A DNA stretch of 64,000 bases, taken from NCBI GenBank assembly GCA_948099385.1, contig CANUEZ040000183.1:7564001-7628000 (forward strand), in the 5' to 3' direction. Under the pieces are notes generated by a model, which was given only the letters and a program-made list of their open reading frames with translations, was not told the origin of the DNA and did no database searches. A program made the position numbers and the translations under genes. Shown one piece after another: positions 23,205-34,864 of the stretch. Numbering within the stretch: the stretch's first letter is position 1; the number at the start of each line of letters is the position of its first letter. Source of the DNA: Fasciola hepatica (Eukaryota; Platyhelminthes; Trematoda; Plagiorchiida; Fasciolidae).

Positions 23205-23880
23205 TCAGAAAATATTTTGACGCGAAATGGTTGTGCTTCTTGTAGCTATCACATGCTGTTCCCCGTGCTGAGCGGTTGTCTCTTCCAGCAAAATGTAGTC
23301 TACCACAAAACAGAAACACTCCTTCTTTGGCGCCGTGAGTGTCTCTGACGTTTTGCGCAGATCACACAATTCTGACGCATTCAATGTCTCCATGCATTTT
23401 TCCTCACCTCGGCAAATGTCGACAAACTGTTGGAGTGATAATTTTGGAATCGTCAACAACCTTTTAATTACCGTGGGATCGCCCGATCCAATCACTATCC
23501 GCTCCAGCGCAGACTCTGTTCCAGGCAGGTGCAAAAATTGCATGCTCGTGCCAGTGTTCTTATCGACAACACAGAGTCAATGGATTCACCGCGCACATGT
23601 GACTGTTGGTTAAAAACAAACATTTCACATGGCGCATCGATTTTTCAATACACTCCGAACCGATCTCGGTTCTGAAAAGTCAAAATACTCATGTTTTGCT
23701 GAACTTACCAAGACATTAACCTTCGAGTTTTACCACAGCCATCGTCCAGTCACCACTGTTCTCATCAGAATCATCCGAAAAGCCACTGATGATGCGAAGC
23801 ACCGCCGATCAAATGGTGTGACGAAATAGAGCCTTTGATTCATGCTCCATTGTAGACAGTGTCTGAAAATCTTCGTACTG
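23205..23880 (-). pseudogene. gag: G3 gag
   Basis: The minus-strand frame 23543-23205 includes RIVIGSGDPTVIKRLLTIPK and LSLQQFVDICRGEE. This matches the conserved gag segment of related gypsy elements (a RIVxGIxD turn, RLL, then an LT/LDICR helix). Immediately upstream a second frame gives MFVFNQQSHVRGESIDSVL. The zinc-knuckle part is not clear. Confidence 0.75.
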
Positions 23881-24014
23881 CTTTCGCCAAAGCCTCCAGT
23901 TGTCAGCCAATCAACCCGTGTCTTCCATCACCAAGTGCACCGGTGGGTGGATCTGCAGGCGACTGTGCGGTCGCGTCTCCGATACAGACATCACATCAGT
24001 TTCCACTGCCACTA

Positions 24015-24110
24015 TGTCAAAAGTCAGTTCTTCAGGAGGAGCAATCAATATATTGTTACAGCTATCAACAAGGAGATCATAATCGTTGCTAATTTTTCCG
24101 TGGTTGATAA
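24015..24110 (-). repeat. Candidate G3 5' terminal repeat
   Basis: Starts TGTCAAAAGTCAGTTCTTCA and pairs with 19958-20053. The sequence just inside on the minus strand (TAGTGGCAGTGGAAACTG) could be a primer-binding site. Confidence 0.48.
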
Positions 24111-24612
24111 CACCTGTGTGAGACGAGAGCTAGAAAATCACCTGTGGAACGACATGACCGGAATTCGTATTGGTGGCCACTCGATAGTCCTCTTCCGAGG
24201 AAAACGCGTGATTGGTCGTGCGATGTTTTCCATTAGCGTTCATTATGCAGGTCTTGTCAAGTTGTATGCCTTGTATGTGGAAAAACGGGCCATATAGGTC
24301 TGGCTTCAGAAAGATCCACATGAAACATATTGTGCTTGATCCAAACGAGTCTGAAGACTGCAGGCCAGCATAATCAGTTTCTGTACAAACCCTTGTAATT
24401 TGAATGTGAATTTAAACATGAAATCATGGTGCTAAACATGATCTGCCCTTGTAGTGTACGCAGTTACTGTTAGTGCACGATACGTAGAGCACCAATCTAT
24501 TTACACGTATGTAAGCGAGTGTGCAAGCGAACAAGCGAACCGCTCATCGCAAGCGCAAGCAGTGCATGAAGCCGGGTGCAGCCAGATAGGGCTGATCAGC
24601 GGGCAGCGAATC

Positions 24613-24652
<40 letters not shown>

Positions 24653-26383
24653 GCTCAATGTCGAGGTCTGATTGGTTGAAACAAACCGACCGTGCTATTG
24701 GTGAAGTCGAGTTGATGTGCCTGTGTGTGCCTGTGTGTGTACGTGTGTATGGTTGTGTCACAGGAGCCGGCATCCGCTAGCAAATCAGTTCATTTGGAGG
24801 CCTGGACAAGACGCTGAAGGAGGTTCGATCAGTAACACTACCACATAGCAATCCCGTGCAATCATAACACCAAATAACAAATATATTCATTAGGTAATCG
24901 GCCATCGCCACTCGCTGCTGGTTGAAAAGATGGTATTTGCGCAATACGCTTCTAGATTTCGGTTAACAGCCCATACATTCTAGGGTTGAACGCATTATTG
25001 GACTTTCATTTTCATTTAACACAGCACCTGCCGCCTACAACGGTTTCTATTTCTATCCTATTCTATCGACTGAGTGTCGTGCGATAGAACTGGTTTATAA
25101 CTATGGAGTCTTGAGGAGCAGATTTTCGGGGATTTATTTTTAAATCCTTGTTTCTTCCGACTGAAATGCTGCCGAAAGTACCGTGTTTCCCCAAGAATAG
25201 CAATAGAGTTTATTTTTGAGAGGTGTCTTCATTTTCGGATATAAAACTCGAGATTTATGCGTGTACACAATTCTACATTTAATCCTTCTAGGATATCATC
25301 ATAAATATCCAAACCTCTACTGGGGTCTGAATTTCATGTAGCTCCATTTTTTGGCTCCAATCTCTTGATTTCAGCATTAAAGTTTACCTTGATGTACATT
25401 CCTTGTTCATATAGCCTGATCGTAGTGCACTGGTTATAGGTGTCAGACAGTTTACCCCATCAGTACTGTACCCATGTCACAACCTTATAAAAACTAGTTT
25501 TCACAAAGTTTCCGCGCTGATTTCTTCCTCATTCCGTTGTCAGTGTAGCAGCTAATTTCTATGCACAACTGATCTTCAAAAACTCCTTTCATTGCAATAT
25601 CAGGAGTCTGGAAAGCTGTTGTCATTCCTGCAAGAATCAGAATGTGATCGGTTCTTATTTCGAAAACGAAGTTTTCATGTTATTGGCGCCGGATGCTGAC
25701 GGAATCCCAAACAAGCAGACCTCGTTGGTCACATCTCAAAACAAGAGGCATCCTCAAAATGGACCCTCTTCCTTATAACTGTTTGTGTGCACCAGGCTTT
25801 TTCGGTTGCAAGAGTATAATTACGTGGAACACGTTCGAGTTTGATCTTCTTGCCCTTAGTGAAGGTTAGAGGTGGGGCTTTCATTCCATCCAGATTAATT
25901 TCCAAAATACAGGTAACACGTGTACTGTCGTAGCCCGTGGAAAAAGCTAGATTGACCAGGCGCCTGCCTAATCAGCTACTGTTTGCGATGTCAGGCCCAT
26001 AAGCAGTAGAGTTCCATCCACGACAATCATGTTGAACAGCTGGTATCTAAAAAGAGTTTGAATACAAGAGCACATATGATGACTTTGGTATCTGCCAATA
26101 TGACCGGTGTTGTCAATCCGGCGATAGAAACGTTGACAGCTCACCATGATGACAGTTTGACCACCGCCAGTCACTCATGGAATCCCACGAATTCAATCAG
26201 CTTGTCTAGATAGATAAAACGTGCTTAATTCGAGATCGATACTGCGATCGACTGGAACACAATCAGAGAAAAACATCTGACTTAACCTATTTGAAGTGAC
26301 ACCAACGTAGTGTCCCAATTGACCACAGCCGATACTAACGCTCAACTCACCGTTAAAAACCACGGACGCACACTGTACAACTG
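24111..26383. other. Largely unassigned, with a (CA)n tract at 24613-24649
   Basis: 24440-24780 is rich in GCAAGCG and CACACA motifs around the (CA)n tract. Minus-strand frames at 25968-26174 and 26193-26429 lie downstream of the G6 RT box and may be its decayed continuation, but I could not match them. No other feature was recognised. Confidence 0.45.
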
Positions 26384-26650
26384 CTACAACCTTGCTGGGA
26401 CCTCCAGTCTCCTCACACCGAACTCGCATTTCGAAGGTTTGATGAATGTGTTCCTCGCTATAAATCTCTTCAGGGTCTGGTTCAGGCTACGCTGGTGTCC
26501 TTTTCTTTTTGATGCTCCAGAGACGATCACATCATCGTGATATGCGATTAACCCGGGTCGAAACACTATTCACTTTTTCAATGGTAGCTTGAAAAATGAC
26601 CGGTGATAAATGCAAAACTAAAGGTAAAAATTTTTATTGAAACATGTTCA
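26384..26650 (-). pseudogene. pol: Gypsy G6 reverse transcriptase fragment
   Basis: Minus-strand blocks in order: LPLVLHLSPVIFQATIEKV (RT palm, matching LPFGLxxSPAIFQ), a frameshift, then LIAYHDDVIVSGASKRKGHQ and IKPSKCEFGV. The catalytic box is YHDD, an unusual residue in second position, where related elements have YQDD or YLDD. The set is diagnostic of a Ty3/gypsy RT. The flanks are too decayed to extend it. It differs from G1/G2 and G3 in sequence and is a further gypsy lineage here. Confidence 0.78.
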
Positions 26651-26952
26651 AGGGGTACCGATGGTGGTGGGTGGCTTAATCGATACTCACTCACCTGGTA
26701 TATCCTTCCAATTGATTCAGATCCCACGGAGTTTCATTGACGACTCCGCATGCCCCTTTTTGTCTGTTTTGGGACGCTTCTGATACATTCATCACTCCTC
26801 CTCTGCACTGTGGTTGTCGACTGATCAACCCGATCGGTTTGATATTCGTCTTTTTCTGTTGCCACAACGTTCCCCTTTATATATATATAGCACTATCAGC
26901 ATGCAGCAGTAGAAGATTTTCGGGTAAGGGACGACGGAGGGGCATCCGTCAA

Positions 26953-27640
26953 GCTGCTGCTGACCAATATACGTAGGTTATCGAGCAAACGGGAGAAACT
27001 GGAAGCCCTTGAGCTGGCTAGAACCCCGTCTATCATTGCACTTACCCAGACCGGACTTACAGATGGTATTCAAGACTTAGAGGTCTCACTACCCCGGTAT
27101 GTGCTGTTTCGTGTAGATCGAATTTGTACCAGAGGGGAAGGGTGTGTTGCCATTTACGTGAAAAACGGGATTCAAGCGTACCTATTTGTTATCTATGTGG
27201 ACCAATATAGGTACGGAGAGGCGCTGTGGTGCAGAATAAATCTCACCAACAAAGGCCAAGTGGTGCTTGGCGTCTTTTACTATACTCCGGCAGCCGATGT
27301 GCAAGGTATTCTGGATTCCATGCGTCGATGGGCGAATGAAGGCCACTGTCTGGTTCTTGACGACTTTGACGCTTCTCATACAGCCTGGGTATCGAGCAGA
27401 TGTAATATATCAGCGGACAGCGGACCGTTGTCTGAATGAAACAGTGTGTGACCTCGCCTTGCATCAGCATGTGCAAGAACCGACCAGGAATAAAGAGGAT
27501 CGGGTATCTTTTCTTGACCTGGTATTCTCTCCGTGAACTTCAGACAAATGGAATCGATATTCTACCGCCTTTGGGCTCCAGTGAACACTCGAGTGGGTTC
27601 GTTCATCAGAAACCGTCGAGCGGACTGAAATTGTGAAGCA
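26953..27640 (+). pseudogene. CR1-like apurinic-type endonuclease
   Basis: Blocks in order: LLTNIRRLSSKREKLEALEL, PSIIALTQTGLTDGI (catalytic TET reads TQT), RGEGCVAIYVKNGI, VVLGVFYYTP, LVLDDFDASHTAW (GDFN reads DDFD), RVSFLDLVFSP, and LGSSEHSS where SDH is expected. The domain nicks target DNA to prime reverse transcription. With the Glu, Asp/Asn and final Asp positions altered it is inactive. Frameshifts occur near 27430 and 27540. Confidence 0.85.
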
Positions 27641-28199
27641 TATCCTTGTCAAAACAAAAAAAGCTGCTGTTGCCCTGCCATGGGATTCGATCGTTGGTGA
27701 CGAAGTGGACGAAGCCTAGAGATTCGTTAAAAGGAAAACAACTGCATTGGTGCATTTTTGCACCTTCCCACAGGCAACGAAGTCGTGCTAAAGGACCGTT
27801 GTGATGTGACAAGGAACTACCTAGTCAGTTGCGAAAAAGTAACCGGGCTTGGCAACATTTAGGACCTTCCGGCACGGGATCCGACAGTTACAAAACATAT
27901 CCAAAGCCGGTGTTCTAGGCTGAAGACCACGAACAGGAGCGAATAAGAAGATCAACTTGCGGTCGATTCCGTCTCAGCACGGAAAAGGCTGTTTGCGTAC
28001 CTATGAAGGAGGACTAAGGCTCGTCCAGGCATCCCAACACTGATACATGATGAAGACATCACTGGGTCCGATTGTCATAAAGCAGCACTATTAGCGCGAC
28101 ACTATACTGATTTTTTGTCACGGAGAGGTCATCTTCACCTCAGCCTTCGCAGAGTGCAATCACCGTAGCATGGCGATAGTTCATGGTGGAAGACGTTGT

Positions 28200-29000
28200 C
28201 GATGTTCTCTGAAGGCTCCGGCCACGTACTTTGCCTGGTCTGGATGGGGTCCATCCATTGGCCCTTTGGGGCCTCCACTTACGAGACCGTTTAACAACTC
28301 GATGGAACAAGGCACACCATCGTCCGAATGGAAAATGCCTTTGTCAGTACGATTTTCAAGGGCAGCAAAAGGCGGAATCTGCAAGTTACCGTTCAGTTAG
28401 CCTTATGTGTGCGGTAGGAAAGATTATGGAACGACTAGTCTCGACACAACTGCGTGAATACCTAGATAGTCATGAGCTTCTCAGCCACCAGCAGCAAGGT
28501 TTCCGAAAATGCCGATCTTGTCCTTCCATCCTTCTACTAGCGTATGAATATGGAGCTCAGGCTAGAGCGAAGGGCGGTTCTACGGAAGTTATCTACGCTG
28601 AGTTCAGCGAAGAGTTCGACAAAGTGCCTAACAATCACTTGCACACTAAGTTAAGATCTTTAGGAGTGGCAGAACAGCTACCCAAATGGATCGAAGACTT
28701 CCTGAAGGGGAGGCCCTTCTCTGTGAAAGTGGCTTCTTTGTACTCTAGGTGGCATAAGGCTTCAAGCGGAGTACCACAAGGCTCGGTCTTAGGACGATTG
28801 CTGTTCGTGGCGTTCATCAATGACTTGCCACAACAACTGCTGTCCCCTTGTCTGATCTATGCCGATGATCTCGAAATCTGGTGTGTGATCAAAACTACAC
28901 GGACCACGAGAAAGTACAGGCGGATTTGAATACTCTAACGCAGTGGTCCAACATGTGATCTCTCTCAGTTAACGTCCAAAAGTGTGCGCAGCTGCAGCTA
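28200..29000 (+). pseudogene. CR1-like reverse transcriptase
   Basis: The frame 28231-28929 (232 codons) includes PGLDGVHPLALWGL, SYRSVSLMCAVGKIMERLV, QQGFRKCRSC, a YAEFSEEFDKVPNN block where DFSKAFDxV is typical, SGVPQGSVLG and the catalytic IYADDLEIW, which is intact. The first catalytic Asp region is altered (YAEFSEEFD). This is the longest single RT frame in the window and the best-preserved non-LTR RT here, though it is cut off from its endonuclease by a decayed 500-bp linker. Confidence 0.9.
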
Positions 29001-29640
29001 GGGAGACCGAGGCCTGAGGACACCTACTCTTTCCAAGGAGCAACTCTTCGAGTGTTCATCGGTGAAAGAGACCTGGAAGTGATATTGTCACTTACGCTCA
29101 AAACTCGCAATCACACTGAGAAGGATTGTGCTTCGGAGTGGAGCTTCTACGGCGCCGTCCCTCAGACGTTTGGGAAGCCACCTTATGGTGCTTTCAAACT
29201 CCCGTATACATCACAAGTCCGTCCTCTACTAGGGTGTGGCAGAGCCTCTGCATTTCCCTGCATGGCTTCTGAATTTGTGAAGCTGAAACGGCTTCAGTAA
29301 GCCACCACTCGTCTCGTCGTTGGACTACGGGGGACCAGTTACGTCAGGCCGGTGGAGTTATTGGGTCTGTTTCCGGAAGCACATCGAAGAGTGAGAGGTG
29401 ACCTGATATACATTAGAGGAATACTCTGGGACGAAATGGGTGCCGAGTTGCGGACTGAATTCCTCTTCAAGGCCACTCACTCACAAGAGGACATTCGATG
29501 ACGCTCAGGAAGCTGCAGTCGACTGGGCTACCGTTGGTCTACCGCCTTTCCAGGAAGGAAACCAAGATGTGTTACTAACTGCCAGACGACGAGATGGAAG
29601 AGAAAAACTAAAAAAATTTCAAAAGGAAACTTGACATCCA
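29000..29640 (+). pseudogene. CR1-like C-terminal region
   Basis: Frames carry SQVRPLLGCGRASAFPCMASE then TTRLVVGLRGTSYVRPVELL and HRRVRGDLIYIRGIL. These are the conserved post-RT blocks of flatworm CR1-like elements (a region ending with RRRGDLIxVRRIL). Stops at 29298 and after 29500 break it. Confidence 0.78.
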
Positions 29641-29721
29641 CCTGACAAAGCGTTGATGTGAATCTCTATTGTGAGGCCATAGCCAAGAGTGGATTGGAGG
29701 TGACCGACTGTCTCTAATTTC

Positions 29722-29748
29722 GAGAACTTGAAAACTTGAAAATTGAAC
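29722..29748 (+). repeat. CR1-like 3' tandem tail
   Basis: GAACTTGAAAACTTGAAAA followed by TTGAA: about three copies of an AACTTGAA octamer, as expected at the 3' end of CR1-type elements. Confidence 0.6.
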
Positions 29749-29899
29749 ATAGTTTGGATTCAGTCTATCTTGTGATAATAGGTCTCCTTGACCTCGCGAC
29801 TTTTTAAACAGAACAAGAATTGATTTTCTTCAATACTCCCATAGAGTATATCATATTCAGCTGCAGCATTATCGTAAAACGCATACTGTGAATGAAGAA

Positions 29900-30900
29900 A
29901 TATTTAAAAAAATTTCAAAGAAGCATAGCCTTGAACTCAGAAGTGATTTGATAGGGCTTGTTAAGGAACCGCGCAAGACAGGGGATAATAGAATATTTAT
30001 AAGATATTATGCGAGCGAACACGAGTTTGCAACTTCCGCGAGTAGAAGAGTTTGATTTGCATTTGACAAGACCCTTGTGTAGGGGATGAGCGGTGTCAGT
30101 TAATATTTCTCCGTACAGTTTGTGGCAAAAAATAGAATGTGGTGCGGGCTCGGTATGCCGCTGCATCTTGAAATATGCTCCAGTGATTTGGATATAGGTT
30201 TAACATCCTTTACAATCTGTCCGGGAAAGATTACAGGGGATCCAAAAATCCAAATTGGCAGTATACAGGTATACGCGAAATGTTGAATTAAACAGAGTGG
30301 TACGACGAATTTCTTAAGGCGTAGTACATAAAACGCTAGCTTTCTAACTTTTACAGAAATGACGGAAATATGGAAGACCATAACAGATTTCGTTAGAACC
30401 ACTCCAATGTGCGTTACCGACGTAGCTCGGAGAATGTCATTTACGTTATCATGTACAGATGGAGTAGATTCTACAGTGTTTGTGTATCTATCACCTTTTA
30501 GAAGAGAAAAAAACTAATCAACACATTTGTGGACCTACCCGGTCACCTTTTGGTTTGAAGGCCACTGGGCTATGCTCGAGGCACCTTGCTGTAGAATACT
30601 AAAAGCAGTTACTGAGGTAGGGTACACCAAACACTTACGGACTGACGGACATCGAAAGTGAGTACGGTAGAAAGGTATGTTGAAGAGAAAAATTGTGAGG
30701 AAACGGAACTTTGTAGAACGCCCAACTCTGAAGTTCCGAGGGAAGGAGAGCTGCCTCGAAAGTGTGCGTTTATCGATGTAATCAGATAGTAACGTAATCG
30801 TGGAAGCTTGAACTCCACTCGCCGTGAGAATGCGGAGTAAATTTCCTCTTTCAACAAGCACATACATATATAATTATGGGAAAACTGACTGCTCATTCCT
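29900..30900 (-). pseudogene. Non-LTR retrotransposon RT and C-terminal fragment
   Basis: Minus-strand frames give ASGVQASTITLLSDYIDKRT (RT segment before the SGVPQG box, which is lost to frameshift), then IGVVLTKSVMVFH, a FGSPVIFPGQIVKDVKPISK block, LEHISRCSGIP, and finally PLHKGLVKCKS with YKYSIIPCLARFLN at 29915-30166. The last blocks read as the region distal to RT in flatworm non-LTR elements (family recognition from memory, not searched). It appears related to the element at 60.6-63.2 kb, which has WLSDYFTNRTQHTRL at the equivalent place. The catalytic box is not visible. Confidence 0.5.
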
Positions 30901-31351
30901 CGACCAGCTCACAAATCTGACCACTTACGAAGGAGGCATACAGATGAAAAATAGGACGCAAAGTGAAATTATTTCACGTGTCCAAGACTGATGCATATTC
31001 AAAGATGAATATTTCGTGAGGCCCTGCTATCAATTTATTCTTCGACTTTATGGTGACCGTGCCTATATACGTGTTTGTCGTTTAGCCGATACCAAGTGAC
31101 ATACACACAAGTGTGCGTGCGAGCACACACACACACTCGTGCACAGAAGCGCCTATTCCAAGACAGATTTCTTCCAGTCAATCGAACTTTCACATTGAGC
31201 TTCACGTGCCGGTAGATTCGTTGTCCGCTGAGCGGCCATACTTGGTCTCACCCGATTGCATGTAGTGTTTGCACTTTCTGTAGCAGAGGTGCTTGCTTGT
31301 TCATGTACCAACAAAAGTTCATTTAGTAAGGCTACATTTGCTGGCACATAC

Positions 31352-31398
<47 letters not shown>

Positions 31399-32778
31399 TA
31401 ATAATAATAATAAAGTACCGCTGTGTTTGAAACAATTAGGTATAAATACAAACCGCTGAGAAATCCACAATAAACTTTTATTTGATTTTATGCAGTTTTG
31501 ATAAAAAATAACAACGAAACTGTATTTCTGACAAGCCAAAACCTTGATGGTAAAATCCCGAATGTTTTGTTGATTTGAAAGCTTCTGCCCATGGCAGAAT
31601 GCAGTGTGTTTTGCCAATTTTTCTGTCGTTTAGCCAGCACTGGCGATTGTTTAGCGACCGTTGCCTAGTGCACAGTAACCAGACTTTTCCGCAACGCTCA
31701 CGTGTAAATTTAAGGAGGCTTTTGCAGGGTTGTTAACCTTGTACGAGTCACGTGAACAACTGTGTGCTCGACGTTAAATCAGTTCCCATCACCAACTGAA
31801 TGAGTGCGTCTACTTCTGTGGGATTCACAGCGGAGAAAATTAAAACAATTTACCTAAGCAAAGAAATGATAGCAGATTCTCAGCGTAAGCGGACGACAAT
31901 GAGTGAATAAGGCCGAAAAACAAATGCTCACCGTGTATGGAAAGACGACAATTTAGAACTTATTTCTTACCCTCTTGAGATTGGCATCAAACCTGCTGAG
32001 TCATCGCGAAATGGGGTAGAGAGTCAAGCATGAATACATGATTTGAAAACAAAACCTTAATTCCCCACTGGATTAGTCGTAGAACTGTGTTGTTTGGTAG
32101 AGTTTAATCCTACAATCCGTCTGAAAGGGATGTAGAGAAAGATGGAACTGAAGCATTCGAATCTGGTCGTCAGTTTATTCTACACTGACCATCTTCTTGA
32201 TGGTTATGATTGCACTACGAAGAAGCGAAATAGGAAAGATATCATAGGGGTAATCAGTACTGGTAACCAGGCATGATATTCTAGGTCTTGATCCTTGGAG
32301 TTCATTCTTTCATTCGATCAAGGTGGTATTTTGTGTAATTATTATTATTATTAGCTGTCAGGAAACATACAAAAACGAATATAAGATTCCGAGTGTTCCA
32401 GAAGTTGGCTTTGTGTACACAAGCAATGGATAAAATCTCTCCCGCCACAAGGGATATATTTGATTAATGACATGCTGATTTTTAATTGAATTTTCCTGGA
32501 CTTATCAGATCTGCAAACCTGCATCCGTTTGATGCGATATATTTTTCATTGAATCCGGAATTTCCTCGTGTGATCCATCCATGTTCAAGTTAATAAATGT
32601 TTGTGTGACATGCATAAGGCTAGCGGACTCTGTGATAGCTCGCGAAAAATCACTGACGATGTGGAGTGATGCAGTATTGATATGTGTACTATTTGTAATA
32701 CTGGAATTGAAATCACTCCAGCCTAGAACTACACAAACCGAAATAACAAGAGGGTCAAGCCTGCGGAATTGCATGGTA
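30901..32778. other. Unassigned, with an (AAT)n microsatellite at 31351-31413
   Basis: A 63-bp AAT repeat with one GAT interruption gives polyasparagine/polyleucine frames that are artefacts. A short ATT tract lies at 32339-32353. Other frames are short and unrecognised. Confidence 0.6.
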
Positions 32779-32815
32779 ATTCTATTGTAGAATCAATTTT
32801 TATAAATATTTCACT
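32779..32815 (+). repeat. Dispersed repeat R1, copy f (5' scrap)
   Basis: TCTATTGTAGAATCAATTTT then TATAAATATTT matches the first 35 bp of R1 copies at 33.7, 44.2 and 59.2 kb. Confidence 0.4.
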
Positions 32816-32831
32816 GAATAATCCCATTGCA

Positions 32832-32891
32832 TTATAGAAAAAGGCACTATAGCGGACAAGCTCGTTTTCGGTAACTTCATCCTCTGGCTAA
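32832..32891 (+). repeat. Left arm of inverted repeat around PLE-B
   Basis: About 60 bp including ACAAGCTCGTTTTCGGTAAC and TTCATCCTCTGGCTAA. It matches the reverse complement of 33659-33717 at about 85%. It contains the same GTTTTCGGT core as the PLE-A arms. An (AT)n tract follows 10 bp later. Confidence 0.82.
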
Positions 32892-32897
32892 TATAGT

Positions 32898-32900
<3 letters not shown>

Positions 32901-32979
<79 letters not shown>
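32901..32979. repeat. (AT)n microsatellite, 79 bp
   Basis: Pure AT dinucleotides next to the PLE-B left arm. Confidence 0.97.
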
Positions 32980-32980
<1 letters not shown>

Positions 32981-33041
32981 GATAGGAATGCATATTTTCG
33001 GAACAAAATAGAGGGTATTTACAGTATCAAATTAAGATTAG

Positions 33042-33700
33042 TCAATCAATATTGTAGGGGTTTTGCGGTTCGGAAAAGGGGTGGGAAGATGGTTGTTCGT
33101 AGTTGGGAAAACTCGGTGTAGAAAGTACATCTGGGGTGGGTTGGCTGTTTCCTGTCACGGCCGAAAGGTCGCGGTCGAGGTCACCGTGATTTTGTCCCCC
33201 ATTTTTTTCCGATCGCGGCCAGGGTAGCTGCAGTGATTTGACAAATCGCTTGTGTGAACAAAGCGATGGATTTAACAGCCTAGTCGCTACTGCCTCCGCT
33301 GCTCCCAAAATGATTTGGCGAACGATCTTCGAGGAATTCACAGGCACTTTGTAAATTATCTTGAAGGCTTCGTTGTCTACCTGGTGTCCTGTCTCGTCCA
33401 GGTGCGCTACGATTGCACTAGTTATGGTTCTTCTAGTTCCTGTCCACAGCCAAGCTGGTTTGTGTTCCTTGATTCTTTGGGACAGTTGCCGTGTCGTTTT
33501 GCCTACATAGCTTGCTGAACATGAGCAAACAAATGAATAGGTTAACATGGAGGGGGAAAGGACAGGCATTTTGTCTTTGAGGTTCATAGAAATCATTGAC
33601 CGGCTTGTGAAGTGGGCGCGCAGAGTAGCGGCGGGAAATGTACGGGCGATTGCATCCCTTAGCCAGAGGACGAAGTCACCGAAAACGAGCTTGTTCTCTA
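33042..33700 (-). pseudogene. Penelope-like element B: GIY-YIG endonuclease domain
   Basis: The minus-strand frame is open for 184 codons from a Met at 33596 to 33042 and continues upstream without a stop to about 33700 (KLVFGDFVLWLRDAIARTFP). It holds MLTYSFVCSCSASYVGKTTR, the GIY-YIG core, in which the signature tyrosines appear as TYSF and SYVG. Then come QLSQRIKEHKPAW, AHLDETGHQVD and a AAEAVATRLLNPSLC block. The endonuclease nicks target DNA for PLE insertion. RT is missing, so the copy is truncated, but this domain is the least decayed PLE coding sequence in the window. Confidence 0.85.
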
Positions 33701-33717
33701 TTGTACCTTTTTTATAA
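33659..33717 (-). repeat. Right arm of inverted repeat around PLE-B
   Basis: Reverse complement of 32832-32891 at about 85%. It overlaps the coding frame just upstream of the GIY-YIG domain and abuts repeat R1a. Confidence 0.82.
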
Positions 33718-33835
33718 AAATGTTAAATCGAGAAAAGTGACTGGTGAATCGTAGGTCAACCAATCACAGCCGGCTTTTGTTGTACCTATTCACCATGATT
33801 TTGATTGGTTGACCTTCCTCAGTGTACAGTGTTCA
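33700..33835 (+). repeat. Dispersed repeat R1, copy a (5' half)
   Basis: Contains TATAAAAATGTTAAATCGAG, ACCAATCACAG and TGATTGGTTGACCTTCCTC, shared with copies at 44.2, 46.9 and 59.2 kb. Similarity stops after TTCCTC; the missing 3' half resembles 34865-34950. Confidence 0.7.
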
Positions 33836-34864
33836 CCGAAAGTGGGTCCACCCCGGGAGGGCCGAATTTCTATACATGCTACTGAGTTCGATAGCAGTAG
33901 TCAAGTTTTGGCATTCGGCGAAAAGGTGCTCTGGATTTTCCGCTTGAGATGATGACCGATATCAAGATTTGCTAATTAAAACTTCAAAAAGGGTCTTTTT
34001 AGGGCACAGCCGTGGCAAAAAGCTACCGAAATACTCCAGCCACACCGTTAGTGATATATCTACCAATATGGACGAGCCTAGTTTTAACAGATTGACCATG
34101 TTGGTCAATTTTATAGGGCTTGAATGGGAAATCCGAGTAAAATAACAATTTAAGTAATATTCGCTCGACAGTATGTCATCCATTGCCACAGTATTTACCG
34201 CTAAACTGTTTGTGCTTCATTCATGTACATTCACATTGGTATCCTGAATTTGCGAGTATCCAGTGGGTTGTATGCCATGGTAACAATCATTGAAAATTCA
34301 CTGATTGCGGTGGTTCACTGATTCCTACTTCTCAGGAGCAACCTAACTGGAATATGAAAACAACCATCAGGATTGACAGTCAGTGGGGGAGATCTATAAC
34401 CAACAGCATCGTTTTGGCTGGTGGATAGTGTCACTTTTCATACCACGTAGTCATATCTTCCTGAGTACGATCACCGATTGGATGGATTTTGTGGTTGTGT
34501 AACCTGCAGTGGAAACCCGATATTCTCCAAATAGCAAAATGCACCGGTTCGGATTTTAATACCTTCCTACCATGTTACAGACCTATCACTCGATGGCTTT
34601 CATCCTACCAGCTTTAGCATAGTCTCTGACAAGTGGTATACCATTAATTTGCCAAACCAACCATCCTTCCGACTACGGGTTAGATCTCTATGGTGTTTGA
34701 TCTCATGATTGCAATAATTTTTTTCAAAGACGTTATCGGGCTGTCAGATAGAGATGTAAGAGAACCACTTTATTTTGTTCTGGAGGAATACACACTAATT
34801 CCGATAATTACGTGCATGATCATTTGCATGTATAGCGTAACTTTGGACGTGGTTCGTGGGACCT
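33836..34864. other. About 1-kb segment between two R1 halves
   Basis: No coding or repeat homology was recognised. It may be an insertion into one R1 copy. Confidence 0.35.

Larger units (their letters stand above)
19958..24110 (-). mobile_element. Ty3/gypsy retrotransposon G3 (gag to integrase)
   Basis: About 4.15 kb on the minus strand: gag (23880-23205), protease/RT (23079-22208), RNase H (about 21850-21480) and integrase with C-terminal tail (21260-20219). The domain sequences belong to a gypsy lineage distinct from G1/G2, with a RCAQIEVELL-type RNase H and an integrase opening DYYSDFFEVD. Candidate terminal repeats occur at 19958 and 24015. All domains carry frameshifts or stops, so it is inactive. 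Integrity of the domain order shows a single insertion. Confidence 0.88.
26953..29750 (+). mobile_element. CR1-like non-LTR retrotransposon
   Basis: Plus strand: endonuclease (26953-27640), a decayed linker, reverse transcriptase (28200-29000), C-terminal region to about 29640, and a short tandem 8-bp tail at 29722-29748. Single-ORF EN-RT organisation with a tandem 3' tail instead of poly(A) is characteristic of CR1-type elements. Frames shift repeatedly and endonuclease catalytic residues are altered. The 3' end faces the 3' end of another non-LTR element beginning near 29900 on the minus strand. Confidence 0.88.

Noticed and set aside
31153..31617. 154-codon minus-strand frame with polyleucine, and polyasparagine on the other strand
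   Set aside because: Created by the (AAT)n microsatellite at 31351-31413; flanking residues match nothing.
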